From positions 1 to 64,000 of the forward strand of contig CAZAQB010000002.1 of the NCBI GenBank assembly GCA_964487155.1: DNA of 64,000 nt, written 5' to 3'. Shown here piece after piece: positions 8,804 to 17,268 of the stretch. Each line of letters begins with the position of its first letter. Position 1 is the stretch's first letter. The stretch comes from CAZAQB01 sp964487155 (GTDB lineage: Bacteria; Pseudomonadota; Gammaproteobacteria; Nitrococcales; Nitrococcaceae). The notes under the pieces were generated by a model. That model made no database searches and was not told the DNA's origin. It saw nothing but the letters and a program-made list of their open reading frames with translations. The translations under genes were made by a program, and so were the position numbers.

Positions 8804-9250
8804 TCAGACGGACGGGCCGCCGGTCTCGAACAGCTGGCGGCCCACATCGCGGAACCCCTTGAACTCCAACGCATTGCCGGAGGGATCTTGGAAGGACAGG
8901 GTGGCCTGCTCTCCCGGCTGGCCCCGAAAACGCACCTGGGGCTCCAGCAGGAAGCTCACTCCGGCGTCCCGCAGGCGGGCCTCCAGGCGCTCCCAGCCGG
9001 GCATGTCCAGCACCACGCCGAAGTGGGGCACCGCAACGCCGTGGCCGTCGACCACGTTCTGGTGGGCCCCGCTGGCGCCGCCCGGTGGCAGCCGTGGGTC
9101 CAGGTGGCAGACCAGCTGGTGGCCTTGCAGGTCGAAGTCCACCCAGGTGGCACTGCTGCGGCCCTCCGGGCAGCCCAGCAGGCCGCCATAGAAGGCACGG
9201 GCCGCGTCCAGGTCATGGACCCGGATGGCGAGATGAAAGGGAGCGGGCAT
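8804..9250 (-). CDS. VOC/glyoxalase-superfamily protein
   Basis: A 148-residue protein with two beta-alpha-beta-beta-beta modules of the vicinal oxygen chelate fold: FHLAIRVHDLDAARAFYGGL begins the first, and the C-terminal FQDPSGNALEFKGF is the classic last strand with the metal-ligand glutamate. A His near residue 5 and the C-terminal Glu could bind metal. Members are dioxygenases, glyoxalases or fosfomycin-type resistance proteins; this one looks like the uncharacterised YajQ-like extradiol-dioxygenase-like group, and the substrate cannot be inferred. The ATG at 9250 gives a standard family start. It is divergent from the APH-like kinase gene (138 bp apart). Confidence 0.5.
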   Translation of the reverse strand: MPAPFHLAIRVHDLDAARAFYGGLLGCPEGRSSATWVDFDLQGHQLVCHLDPRLPPGGASGAHQNVVDGHGVAVPHFGVVLDMPGWERLEARLRDAGVSFLLEPQVRFRGQPGEQATLSFQDPSGNALEFKGFRDVGRQLFETGGPSV

Positions 9251-9388
9251 CAGGCACCCGGCGGCGGCTTGACGTCGCTCCAGCATACCAGCGCGGGGGC
9301 GGGGACGGGCCGGCGGTGCAACGGCGGGCGGTAAACCGCTACGCTGGCGTCGACAGCCGCCGGGCCGGCTATCACGACACGGAGCACC

Positions 9389-10378
9389 ATGGATCTGCGA
9401 ACCCAGCAGCGCTGGCAGCAGGAACTGGCCGAGGCGCTGGCAGCCGGCGAGGTCCCCGGCCTACCGCCGCCGCAGGAGGTGCGCCAGACCCACCTCTCCA
9501 GGGTGTTCCTGGGGCCGGAGCGGGTCTACAAACTGAAGCGGCCGCTGCGCTACAGCTACCTGGACTACGCAAGCCCAGCGGCCCGCCGGCGCTGCTGCCT
9601 GGCGGAACTTCGCCTCAACCGACGGCTGGCCCCCCGGGTCTACCGGGACGTGCTCGCGGTGGCGCTACCGGGCCGGACTCGGCAGCGGCCCTGCGAGCAC
9701 CTGGTGGTCATGGAACGGCTGCCGGACGCCCGCAGCCTGGACCACCTGCTGGCCGCCGGGTTCCTGGAGCATCGGGAGCTGGAGCACATCGGTGCCCGGC
9801 TGGCCGCCTTCCACCGGGATCTCCCGCCGGTCCTGGACAGCGGCCACGGACAGCTCGGCCACTGGCTGGCAGCCATCGCCGAGCAGCGGGGCGCGCTTGC
9901 CGCGCCCCGCTACGGGATGGATGCCGACCGGGTGGAGCGGCTCACCGCCGAGCTGGCGCGGCTGGCCCGCAGCCTGGAGCCGGTGCTGGCGCAGCGGATG
10001 GCGGCGGGGCGGATCGTGGACGGCCATGGCGACCTGCGCCCGGAGCACGTCTACCTGGTGCCGGAACCGGTAATCATCGACTGCCTGGAGTTCAGCCGCC
10101 GCCTGCGCGTGGGCGACGGCGCCGAGGAACTCGCCTTCCTCACCATGGAGTGCCGGCGCCAGAGCGGCCCGGCAGCGGCGGAGGCCCTGGAGCAGGCCTG
10201 GCAATGGCATGCCGGCGAGCGTCCCGACCCGGCGCTGATGCGCTTCTACCGGGGGTTCCGGGCCCTGCTCTGGGCCAAGCTGGCGCTCTGGCACCTGGAC
10301 CGGGAGGCCGCCGATCCGGGCCACTGGCAACGCCGCGCCGGCAACTACCTGGACATCGTGGCGGCCGAGCTGGGTTGA
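9389..10378 (+). CDS. aminoglycoside phosphotransferase-like (COG2187-type) kinase
   Basis: A 329-residue cytoplasmic protein with the APH/protein-kinase-like fold. The N-terminal lobe contains VYKLKRPLRYSYLDY, with a lysine likely to contact ATP. The catalytic loop is VDGHGDLRPEHVYL near residues 213-226, where the Asp of HGD is the base and the His further on replaces the usual Asn region. IIDCLEF follows as the metal-binding segment. Related proteins usually carry an additional C-terminal AAA or shikimate-kinase-like domain; here only the APH part is present. The substrate is unknown and resistance should not be assumed. The ATG at 9389 follows CGGAG. It converges on the prs-like gene with 18 bp between stops. 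Confidence 0.5.
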   Translation: MDLRTQQRWQQELAEALAAGEVPGLPPPQEVRQTHLSRVFLGPERVYKLKRPLRYSYLDYASPAARRRCCLAELRLNRRLAPRVYRDVLAVALPGRTRQRPCEHLVVMERLPDARSLDHLLAAGFLEHRELEHIGARLAAFHRDLPPVLDSGHGQLGHWLAAIAEQRGALAAPRYGMDADRVERLTAELARLARSLEPVLAQRMAAGRIVDGHGDLRPEHVYLVPEPVIIDCLEFSRRLRVGDGAEELAFLTMECRRQSGPAAAEALEQAWQWHAGERPDPALMRFYRGFRALLWAKLALWHLDREAADPGHWQRRAGNYLDIVAAELG

Positions 10379-10396
10379 GAGGCTGCAGGTCTGGGC

Positions 10397-11392
10397 TCAG
10401 TCCCGGACATCCCCCGCCAAGTCGCCCAGGGCCTCTCCACGGTGCATGCGCCCCAGGGCGCTCGCCAGCAGGGGGCTGCTGTCCACCATCGTGACCTGGG
10501 AGGCCAGCTCCGTGCCGTCGAGCCGGAACGCCGGCACGGTGTCGGTGACCAGCAGCCGGTCCAGGGACGCCTCCCCCAGCATCCGCGCCGCCGGCTCATT
10601 GAACAGGCCGTGAGTGGCGCAGGCGTAGACGCTGCGTGCCCCCACCCGGCGGCAGGCCTCGGCGGCCCGGGCCAGGGTGCCGCCGGTGGCGATCAGGTCG
10701 TCGACGATCACCGCACAGCGCCCGTCGAGCTCTCCCACCAGGGCATCCCCCGAGACCACGCCCTCGCTGCGCTTCTTCTCCAGGAAGGCCATGCCCACGG
10801 ACTCTCCCAGCGCCTCACCCAGCAGCTCCCGGAACCGCTCGGCGCGCTTGTAGCCGCCGGCGTCGGGGGAGACCACGCTCACCGGCGGCTCCAGGCCCTG
10901 CCGGAGCAGTTCCTGCACCAGCACGCCCGCCGCCTCCAGGTGCACCACCGGCACCCGGAAGGCGTTCTCGAAGGCTGACAAGTTGTGCACGTCGACGCTC
11001 AGCACCCGGTCCACCCCCATGGCCTCCAGCAGCTGGGCCAGGTAGCGGCTGCCCAGCGGGTCACGGGCCTTGGTGCGGCGGTCCTTGCGGGCGTAGGCCA
11101 GGTAGGGCACCACCGCGGTGAGCCGGGCGCAGTGGGCATCCCGCAGGGCTCCCAGGAAGAACAGCAGGCTCACCAGCTTGTCGTTGGGGCTATGCCCCGG
11201 CTCGCCGTGGAGGCCGTGGATGAGGTAGACGTCCCGGTCGCGGACGCTCTCCAGGGGACGCGCCTTATGCTCACCATCATCGAAGTGGCGTTCCTCGTGG
11301 GCCGACAGGCCGATGCCCATCTGCCGGGCGATCCGCTGGCCGTAGTCGCGGCTGCTGCCCAGGGCGAACAGCAGCGGGTCTGGCAGGTTCAT
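10397..11392 (-). CDS. ribose-phosphate pyrophosphokinase (PRPP synthetase) family protein
   Basis: A 331-residue cytosolic enzyme transferring pyrophosphate from ATP to ribose 5-phosphate, giving PRPP for nucleotide, His and Trp synthesis. Visible signatures are VVPYLAYARKDRRTK (the ATP-binding flexible region), SRYLAQLLEAMGVDRVLSVD (divalent-cation signature region) and VIVDDLIATGGTLARA near residue 230, the PRPP-binding loop. FALGSSRDYGQRIARQMG is the N-terminal ribose-binding start. It differs from the canonical Prs of about 315 residues in several positions and may be a second, divergent paralogue rather than the housekeeping enzyme. The ATG at 11392 follows GGGAG and gives the family N-terminus. 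Confidence 0.5.
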   Translation of the reverse strand: MNLPDPLLFALGSSRDYGQRIARQMGIGLSAHEERHFDDGEHKARPLESVRDRDVYLIHGLHGEPGHSPNDKLVSLLFFLGALRDAHCARLTAVVPYLAYARKDRRTKARDPLGSRYLAQLLEAMGVDRVLSVDVHNLSAFENAFRVPVVHLEAAGVLVQELLRQGLEPPVSVVSPDAGGYKRAERFRELLGEALGESVGMAFLEKKRSEGVVSGDALVGELDGRCAVIVDDLIATGGTLARAAEACRRVGARSVYACATHGLFNEPAARMLGEASLDRLLVTDTVPAFRLDGTELASQVTMVDSSPLLASALGRMHRGEALGDLAGDVRD

Positions 11393-11476
11393 GGCAGGGC
11401 TCCCAGCGGCGATCCGGTCAGCATCGGTCCGCGCCGCCGCCAGCACAAGAGCCGCTAACACGCAAACCGGAACGCC

Positions 11477-12055
11477 TCAGCGGTCCATCCCGTGGTACTC
11501 GGTATTGGGCATCATCTCCACCGCCGCCGCCAGCCGGTTGCTCATGTTGAAGAAGGCAGCGACAGCGGCGATGTCCCAGATGTCACGCTCTGAGAAGCCG
11601 GCATCCCGCAGACCCTGCCGGTCCGCGGCCTCGACTCGCTCCGGCCCCTCGGTAAGTTTCACAGCGAAGTCCAGCATGGCCCGGCGCCGAGCCTCCAGGG
11701 GAGCCGCCCGGTAGTTCATCACCAGCATCTCCCCAAGCTGCGGGTCGCCGGAGAGCCGGCGCAGGGCCTGGCCGTGGGCCACCAGGCAGTAGAAGCAGCG
11801 GTTCACCGCGGACACCACCACGGCGATCATCTCCCGCTCCAGCTTGCTGAGCCCCGAGTCTGCCAGCATCAGGTCGTTGTAGAGTCCGGCGAAGGCCCGC
11901 AGCTTGTCCTGATCGAAGCTGTAGGCCCGCAGCACGTTGGGCACCAGGCCGAGTTTCTCCTGGCAGATCTCGAAATAGCGGCGCATGTCCGGATCCAGCG
12001 CGGCGGGGTCCGGCAGGGGGATGTCCAGGGCGGTGACGCGGTCGGGCTGAGGCAT
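11477..12055 (-). CDS. AhpD/carboxymuconolactone-decarboxylase-like peroxidase-related protein
   Basis: A 192-residue helical protein of the AhpD-like superfamily. The redox motif CFYCLVAHG near residue 94-102 provides the CxxC and the downstream His of the AhpD active site, which reduces peroxides or their partners through disulfide exchange. MIAVVVSAVNRCFYCLVAH matches the uncharacterised peroxidase-related subgroup. The C-terminal segment DIWDIAAVAAFFNMSNRLA is typical. The ATG at 12055 begins a compact family N-terminus. It lies 84 bp upstream of the PRPP synthetase start on the same strand, so they might be co-transcribed. The upstream gap begins with a repeat element. Confidence 0.5.
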   Translation of the reverse strand: MPQPDRVTALDIPLPDPAALDPDMRRYFEICQEKLGLVPNVLRAYSFDQDKLRAFAGLYNDLMLADSGLSKLEREMIAVVVSAVNRCFYCLVAHGQALRRLSGDPQLGEMLVMNYRAAPLEARRRAMLDFAVKLTEGPERVEAADRQGLRDAGFSERDIWDIAAVAAFFNMSNRLAAAVEMMPNTEYHGMDR

Positions 12056-12108
12056 GGTGGATTCTCGCGGCCGGATTACGCAATGGGATGTGGACTGTGG
12101 GCTGTCAA

Positions 12109-12203
12109 ATTAGCCACAGATGGACGCAGATGAACACAAACAAGAGGTGAAAATCCGCTTTCACATAAGACAATTCGCGTTCATCCGTGTTCATCTGTGG
12201 CTC
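12109..12203. repeat. nested-palindrome element copy 1 (short, inner arms only)
   Basis: The left arm begins TTAGCCACAGATGGACGCAG and the right arm ends GTTCATCTGTGGCT, forming imperfect inverted arms around a short core. The arms carry A/T in place of C/G at the third base of the GCCGC block (ACCACAG-like variant), as in copy 15. No outer arms are present. Confidence 0.5.
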
Positions 12204-12290
12204 CTATTCTGCATTCCCGGCTGACACCTGTTGCCCGGCCGCGGGGGAAAGGGCTACCGTCCCGGCAGGTCAGGCGGGGAGACGCACGAC

Positions 12291-12641
12291 GTGGCTCACT
12301 GCGTATTCTGCGGCATCGCCGCCGGCACCGAGCCGGCGCGGATCCTCCACCAGGACGGCGATGTTGTCGCCTTCCACGACACCAACCCCCAGGCCCCGGT
12401 GCACGTGCTCGTTATCCCCCGGGAGCACATCGCCACGGTGGCCGACATCGAGCCGCGCCACGCGCCGGTGCTGGGGCAGCTGCACCTGGTCGCCCGGGAC
12501 CTGGCCCGGCAACTGGGCGTGGCCGAGACCGGCTACCGCACCCTGTTCAACTGCGGCCGGGATGCCGGCCAGAGCGTCTGGCACATCCACCTGCACCTGC
12601 TGGCCGGCCGCCCCATGGGCTGGCCGCCCTGGCCCCGCTGA
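12291..12641 (+). CDS. HIT-family (histidine triad) nucleotide hydrolase/transferase
   Basis: A 116-residue cytosolic protein of the HINT branch, hydrolysing nucleoside phosphoramidates such as adenosine 5'-monophosphoramidate or aminoacyl-adenylates. The histidine triad WHIHLHLLAGRPM near residues 99-111 contains the catalytic His. CVFCGIAAG near the N-terminus is the conserved cysteine pair of HINT proteins, and VLVIPREHIATVADI is the family helix-strand block. I use the GTG at 12291 because GGGGAG lies nine bases upstream; no ATG fits. It stands alone on the plus strand between two repeat elements, opposite to the transcription units around it. Confidence 0.5.
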   Translation: MAHCVFCGIAAGTEPARILHQDGDVVAFHDTNPQAPVHVLVIPREHIATVADIEPRHAPVLGQLHLVARDLARQLGVAETGYRTLFNCGRDAGQSVWHIHLHLLAGRPMGWPPWPR

Positions 12642-12667
12642 GCCCTTGGGCAAATCCGGGGACCTCT

Positions 12668-12899
12668 TTTAGGCGCGAGATGGACGCGAAATGGAGAAGA
12701 ACTTTTAGCCGCAGATGAACGCGGATGAACGCAGATGGGGGGGTTCAAAGCTGCCTTTTTGCTTGCGTAGCAGGCTATTGCTCCGCGTGGCAGCGCTGCT
12801 GCGCCTGGGCAAAGCCAGGCCCATTCAATAATCTGCGTCCATCCGCGTTCATCTGCGGCTAATGTAATGTCTTTCCTGTCACGTCCATCTCGCGGCTGA
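12668..12899. repeat. nested-palindrome element copy 2 (outer and inner arms, core class beta)
   Basis: It fills the gap between the HIT gene and etfA. The outer arm starts GCGCGAGATGGACGCGAAAT and returns as CACGTCCATCTCGCGGCT. The inner arm starts TTAGCCGCAGATGAACGCGG near 12703 and returns near 12838-12862. The core (about 12745-12835) contains GCCTTTTTGCTTGCGTAGC and GGGCAAAGCCAGGCCC. This core is present in copy 4 in the opposite orientation at near identity. Confidence 0.5.
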
Positions 12900-12907
12900 C
12901 ACCCTCT

Positions 12908-13852
12908 TCATCCCAGGGCCTTCTCCAGCTCGGCCTTGAACTCCGGCAGGGCCTGGAACAGATCGGCCACCAGGCCGTAGTCTGCCACCTGGAAGATGGG
13001 GGCGTCTTCGTCCTTGTTGATGGCGACGATGACCTTGGAGTCCTTCATGCCCGCCAGGTGCTGGATGGCGCCGGAGATGCCCACGGCGATGTAGAGCTTG
13101 GGCGCGACGATCTTGCCGGTCTGGCCCACCTGGTAGTCGTTGGGCACGTAGCCGGCGTCCACTGCCGCCCGGGAGGCACCGATGGCCGCGCCCAGCAGGT
13201 CGGCGATCTCCTCCAGCAGGTGGAAGTTCTCGCCGCTGCCGAGCCCGCGGCCGCCGGAGATCACCACCTCGGCGGCGGTGAGCTCGGGGCGCTCGGATTC
13301 CGACAGGCTCTCGCCCATGAACTCCGACAGGCCCCGGTGGGCGCCGGCGTCCACCTCCCGGACCGAGGCAGATCCGCCCTGCTCCGGCGCCGGGTCGAAG
13401 CCGGTGGGGCGCACGGTGACCACTTTCACGGCGTCGCTGCTTTGCACCGTGGCGATGGCGTTGCCGGCGTAGATCGGCCGGCGGAAAGTGTCGGGGGACT
13501 CGACGGCGATGATGTCGGAGACCTGGGCCACGTCCAGCACCGCCGCCACCCGGGGCATGACGTTCTTGCCGAAGGTGTCCGCCGGGGCCACCAGGTGGCT
13601 GTAGCCCTGCGCCAGACCCGCCACCAGGGTCTCCAGATCCTCGGCCAGGGGATGCTCCAGGTGGGGGGCGTCGGCCAGCAGCACCTCGGCCACGCCCTCC
13701 ACGGCGGTCGCGGCCTCGGCCACCGGACGGCAGCCGGAACCGGCCACCAGCAGGTGCACCGGGTCACCCATGGCCCGGGCGGCGGTCACCGCACAGCGGG
13801 TGGCCGGGCCCAGCGCCCGGTTGTCGTGTTCCGCCACTACCAGCACGCTCAT
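12908..13852 (-). CDS. etfA: electron transfer flavoprotein alpha subunit
   Basis: A 314-residue soluble flavoprotein subunit that carries the FAD of EtfAB and passes electrons from acyl-CoA dehydrogenases to ETF:quinone oxidoreductase. The C-terminal FAD-binding region is clear: PKLYIAVGISGAIQHLAGM followed by VIVAINKDEDAPIFQVADYG, the family signature. The N-terminal domain starts SVLVVAEHDNRALG. Length is normal for bacterial EtfA. It follows etfB with one base between stop and start (TGAGATG), so the two are translated together. The location at the 3' end of the livG-to-etfA unit and near two acyl-CoA dehydrogenase genes indicates service in branched-chain acyl-CoA oxidation. Confidence 0.5.
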   Translation of the reverse strand: MSVLVVAEHDNRALGPATRCAVTAARAMGDPVHLLVAGSGCRPVAEAATAVEGVAEVLLADAPHLEHPLAEDLETLVAGLAQGYSHLVAPADTFGKNVMPRVAAVLDVAQVSDIIAVESPDTFRRPIYAGNAIATVQSSDAVKVVTVRPTGFDPAPEQGGSASVREVDAGAHRGLSEFMGESLSESERPELTAAEVVISGGRGLGSGENFHLLEEIADLLGAAIGASRAAVDAGYVPNDYQVGQTGKIVAPKLYIAVGISGAIQHLAGMKDSKVIVAINKDEDAPIFQVADYGLVADLFQALPEFKAELEKALG

Positions 13853-13853
13853 C

Positions 13854-14603
13854 TCAGATCACCTTGGCTTCGTTCTTGAGCTTGTCCACCAGCTCGGCGA
13901 CGCTGCCCACCCGCACACTGGCCTGGCGGCCCGGCGGCTCGCTCACCTTGACGGTGGCGAGCCGAGGCGCCGGATCGACGCCGAGCTCGTCCGAGCTCAG
14001 CTTGTCCATGGGTTTCTTTTTTGCCTTCATGATATTGGGCAGCTTCACGTAGCGCGGTTCGTTGAGCCGCAGGTCCGTGGTGACCACCGCCGGCAGGGCC
14101 AGGCGCACGGTCTCGTTGCCACCGTCCACCTCGCGCTTCACCACCGCGCTGCCTTCGGCCAGATCCAGGCCGCAGGCGAACGTCCCCTGGCCCCAGCCCA
14201 GCAGGGCGGCGAGCATCTGGCCGGTCTGGTTGGCGTCATCGTCGATGGCCTGCTTGCCGAGAATCACCAGCTCGGGGGATTCGCGCTCTACCACGCTCCG
14301 CAGCAGCTTGGCCACCGCCAGGGGCTGGAGCTCGGCGTCGGTCTCCACGTGGACGGCCCGGTCCGCCCCCATCGCGAGCGCCGTGCGCAGGGTCTCCTGG
14401 CATTGGGCGACGCCCAGAGAGACCGCCACCACCTCCTCCGCCTGGCCGCCTTCCTTGAGCTTCACCGCCTCCTCGACGGCGATCTCGTCGAAGGGGTTCA
14501 TGGACATCTTGACGTTGGCGGTCTCAACGCCGGATCCGTCCGCCCGAACGCGGACCTTGACGTTGTAGTCCACCACCCGTTTCACGGCGACGAGGATCTT
14601 CAT
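13854..14603 (-). CDS. etfB: electron transfer flavoprotein beta subunit
   Basis: A 249-residue partner of EtfA that binds AMP and forms the heterodimer. MKILVAVKRVVDYNVKVRV is the typical start; NPFDEIAVEEAVKLKE and VVTTDLRLNEPRYVKLPNIM are diagnostic family blocks (the latter contains the recognition-loop region contacting dehydrogenases). Length is the usual 249. The ATG at 14603 has AGGAG seven bases upstream. It is separated from the PaaK-like ligase gene by a repeat element, whose outer right arm is next to the ligase stop. etfA follows directly. Confidence 0.5.
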   Translation of the reverse strand: MKILVAVKRVVDYNVKVRVRADGSGVETANVKMSMNPFDEIAVEEAVKLKEGGQAEEVVAVSLGVAQCQETLRTALAMGADRAVHVETDAELQPLAVAKLLRSVVERESPELVILGKQAIDDDANQTGQMLAALLGWGQGTFACGLDLAEGSAVVKREVDGGNETVRLALPAVVTTDLRLNEPRYVKLPNIMKAKKKPMDKLSSDELGVDPAPRLATVKVSEPPGRQASVRVGSVAELVDKLKNEAKVI

Positions 14604-14625
14604 GGTCGCTCCTGGTCAGGTCTTG

Positions 14626-14824
14626 TTTAGCCGCAGATGAACGCGGATGAACACAGATGGGTGATTTGCGAAACCGTTTTCTGGTGAGTGGGCCACTGCT
14701 CCGCGTCGTACCAATACCGTGGGCCGGCGCAGCCAGACCCGTTCAATAATCTGCGTCCATCCGCGTTCATCTGCGGCTAGAAGTCTCTTGAATGTCGCGT
14801 CCATTTCGCGTGCATCTCGCGGCT
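14626..14824. repeat. nested-palindrome element copy 3 (inner arms, only right outer arm)
   Basis: The inner left arm TTAGCCGCAGATGAACGCGG begins 23 bp from the etfB start. The inner right arm ends near 14779 and is followed by the right outer arm (TCCATTTCGCGTGCATCTCG). The left outer arm is missing. The core is a diverged class beta, in copy 2 orientation (CTGCTCCGCG and CCGTTCAATAATCTGCG). Confidence 0.5.
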
Positions 14825-14832
14825 CAAATTCC

Positions 14833-16068
14833 CTACTCGAAGGTTCGCTGGTCGTCGATGACCTTGCCGTCGTTGGGCAGGTCATCGGCTGTCACCAGGG
14901 TGACTTCGCCGCGTAGCCGGGTGACTTCCCGCAGGGTCCCGGCGACGGCCTCGGCGAGGCCTTCGGCGGGGCCGGTGACGGCGCAGCGCAGCTCCATATG
15001 GTCGCGGTGGTCGTCCCGGGTCACCACCAGCCGGGCGCGGCTCATTTCGGGATGGCGACTCACCACCTGCTGTACCTGAGAGGGCTGCACGAACAGGCCG
15101 CGCACCTTGCAGGTCTGGTCGGCGCGGCCCATCCAGCCGCGGATGCGCCGGTTGGTGCGGCCGGTGGGGCAGGGGCCGGGCAGCACCGCGGAGAGATCGC
15201 CGGTGGCGAACCGCAGCAGGGGGTAGTCGGGGTTCAGGGTGGTGACCAGCAGCTCGCCCACTTCCCCCTCGGCCACCGGCTCGCCGCTGCCGGGGCGCAC
15301 GATCTCGACAATGACACCCTCGTCCACCACCAGACCCTCGCGGGCCTCGGTCTCGTAGGCCACCAAGCCCAGATCGGCGGTGCCGTAGCACTGGTAGACG
15401 TCCACGCCGCGGTTGCGGAATTCGGCCACCAGCGACGGCGGGCAGGGCTCGGCGGTGACCAGGGCCCGGGACAGGCGGCTCACGTCTTCTGCCAGCTCCG
15501 CGGCCTTGTCCAGCAGCGTCTTCAGGAACGACGGGGTGCCGGTGTAGTGGCGCGCGCCCAGGGCAGCCAAGGCCCGCACCTGCAGCTCGCTCTGGCCGGT
15601 CCCCGCGGGGAACACCGGGCAGCCCAGGGCGGCGGCAGCGGTGTCGAACATGGACCCGGCGGGGGTGAAATGGTAGGCGAAGCTGTTGTGGATCAGGCCG
15701 CCGGGTTCGAAGCCGGCGGCGGTCATGGCCCGGGCGAAGCGCCAGAAATCCGCACGCCGGGTCTGGGGCTCGTAGAGCGGCCCGGGCGACTGGAACACCC
15801 GCAGCATGTCGCCCAGGTCCAGGGTGGTGAGCCCGCCGAATGGCGGCTGCTCCGCCTGCCGGGCCTGCAGCTCGCTCTTGCGCAGCACCGGCAGCCGGGC
15901 CAGGGCCTCGGGGCCGGTGATGTCCTCCGGCGCCACGTCTGCCAGCACCCGGGCGTAGTAGCCAGATCGGGCCCGGGCGTGGGCCACCTGCCCGGGCAGC
16001 TCCCGGGCCAGATCGGCCGCGCGCTGCTCGGGAGTGCGTGTTTCGAGGGCATCGTGAAAGCGGGTCAT
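14833..16068 (-). CDS. PaaK-like adenylate-forming CoA ligase
   Basis: A 411-residue cytosolic protein of the phenylacetate-CoA ligase branch of the ANL superfamily, which activates a carboxylic acid to acyl-CoA through an adenylate. It has ALVTAEPCPPSL and YQCYGTADLGLVAYE (the adenylate-binding motif region), then GELLVTTLNPDYPLLRFATG with the Asp of TGD contacting ribose, and a C-terminal VRGLFVQPSQVQQVVSRHPE. The substrate is not evident: phenylacetate, benzoate or a short branched acid are all possible. It is part of the leftward unit between livF and etfB, with repeat elements on both sides. The ATG at 16068 is the first start of the frame and gives the usual length. Confidence 0.5.
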   Translation of the reverse strand: MTRFHDALETRTPEQRAADLARELPGQVAHARARSGYYARVLADVAPEDITGPEALARLPVLRKSELQARQAEQPPFGGLTTLDLGDMLRVFQSPGPLYEPQTRRADFWRFARAMTAAGFEPGGLIHNSFAYHFTPAGSMFDTAAAALGCPVFPAGTGQSELQVRALAALGARHYTGTPSFLKTLLDKAAELAEDVSRLSRALVTAEPCPPSLVAEFRNRGVDVYQCYGTADLGLVAYETEAREGLVVDEGVIVEIVRPGSGEPVAEGEVGELLVTTLNPDYPLLRFATGDLSAVLPGPCPTGRTNRRIRGWMGRADQTCKVRGLFVQPSQVQQVVSRHPEMSRARLVVTRDDHRDHMELRCAVTGPAEGLAEAVAGTLREVTRLRGEVTLVTADDLPNDGKVIDDQRTFE

Positions 16069-16091
16069 CGGTCAGTCTCGATGGTCATAGA

Positions 16092-16333
16092 GTTAGCCGC
16101 GAAATGCACGCCAAATGGAGACGAACTTTTAGCCGCAGATGAACGCGGATGGACGCAGATTATTGAATGGGCCTGGCTTTGCCCAGGCGCGGCAGCGCTG
16201 CCACGCGGAGCAATAGCCTGCTACGCAAGCAAAAAGGCAGCTTTTAAACCCCCCATCTGCGTTCATCCGCGTTCATCTGCGGCCATTTGCATGTATTTAA
16301 TGTGGCGTCCATCTCGCGTCCATTTCGCGGCTA
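16092..16333. repeat. nested-palindrome element copy 4 (full, core class beta inverted)
   Basis: It fills the livF-ligase gap. The outer left arm TTAGCCGCGAAATGCACGCC and outer right arm ending TTTCGCGGCTAA enclose inner arms. The core (about 16160-16255) reads as the reverse complement of the copy 2 core with only a few differences (e.g. GGGCCTGGCTTTGCCCAGG, GCTACGCAAGCAAAAAGGC). It ends 11 bp from the livF stop. Confidence 0.5.
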
Positions 16334-16344
16334 AAACAATCGGA

Positions 16345-17166
16345 CTACAACCACCGCTTGCGGCGCTTGTAGGACTTCAGGTTCTTGAACGAGCGGCGCT
16401 CTTCGCCGCCGCCGAGGTAGGAGGCTTTGACGTCCTCGTTGTTCATCAACTCCTCGCGGGTACCGTCCAGCACGATCTTGCCGCTCTCCATGATGTAGCC
16501 GTAGTTGGCCAGGCGCAGGGCGTGGTGGGCGTTCTGTTCCACCAGCAGCATGGTCAGGCCCTGATCGCGGTTGATGGACTCGATGATGCCGAACACCTCC
16601 TTGACCAGCAGCGGCGACAGGCCCATGGAGGGCTCGTCCAGCAGCAGCATCCGCGGCTTGGCCATCAGCGCCCGGCCAATGGCCAGCATCTGCTGCTCGC
16701 CGCCGGAGAGATAGCCGGCGAGGCCGGCGGCCCGCTCCCGCAGCCGCGGGAAGTAGTCGAACACCAGGTCCATGTCCCGGCGCACCCCGCCGTCCCGGCG
16801 GGTGAACGCGCCCAGGCGCAGGTTCTCCTGGACAGTCATGTCCTCCACCACCCGGCGGCCCTCCATGACCTGGAAGATGCCCTTGCGGACGATGTCCTCC
16901 GGGGCACGGTTGGTGATGGCCTCGCCCAGGAAGCTGACGCTGCCCCGGGTGACCTCGCCGTCCTCGGTGCGCAGCAGCCCGGAGATGGCCTTCAGGGTGG
17001 TGGACTTGCCGGCCCCATTGGCCCCGAGCAGGGTGACGATGGCGCCTTCGGGCACCTCCAGGCTGACGCCCCGGAGCACCAGGATGACATCGTCGTAGAC
17101 CACCTCGATGTTGTTGACGGCGAGCACCGGCTCGCCCTGCTGTTGTCGTGGTGCCGGTTCGGACAT
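16345..17166 (-). CDS. livF: branched-chain-type ABC transporter ATP-binding protein LivF
   Basis: A 273-residue ATPase of the HAAT transporter family. Walker A is LLGANGAGKSTTLKAI near residues 47-62, the signature motif is YLSGGEQQMLAIGRALM, and Walker B is MLLLDEPSMGLSP. The segment FQVMEGRRVVEDMTVQENL is typical of LivF rather than LivG. The C-terminal 30 residues are unusually basic (RRSFKNLKSYKRRKRWL), an extension seen in the transporter subgroup linked to CoA ligases. The ATG at 17166 follows GCGAGGCAG; a longer frame from 17241 lacks a ribosome site. It follows the binding-protein gene by about 100 bp. Confidence 0.5.
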   Translation of the reverse strand: MSEPAPRQQQGEPVLAVNNIEVVYDDVILVLRGVSLEVPEGAIVTLLGANGAGKSTTLKAISGLLRTEDGEVTRGSVSFLGEAITNRAPEDIVRKGIFQVMEGRRVVEDMTVQENLRLGAFTRRDGGVRRDMDLVFDYFPRLRERAAGLAGYLSGGEQQMLAIGRALMAKPRMLLLDEPSMGLSPLLVKEVFGIIESINRDQGLTMLLVEQNAHHALRLANYGYIMESGKIVLDGTREELMNNEDVKASYLGGGEERRSFKNLKSYKRRKRWL

Positions 17167-17268
17167 GGGTACTGCCTCGCTGGCCCGCAGCGGGCCTGGG
17201 TCGGGAGGGACGTCTGGCAGCCTGCGGGGCCCGGGTTGCACGGGCCCGGGCCCGGGCCCGCAGGGGGC

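Noticed and set aside
9389..10378. Aminoglycoside resistance gene
   Set aside because: Only the general APH fold and HGD loop are visible; this subgroup includes kinases of unrelated function, so a resistance call is not supported.
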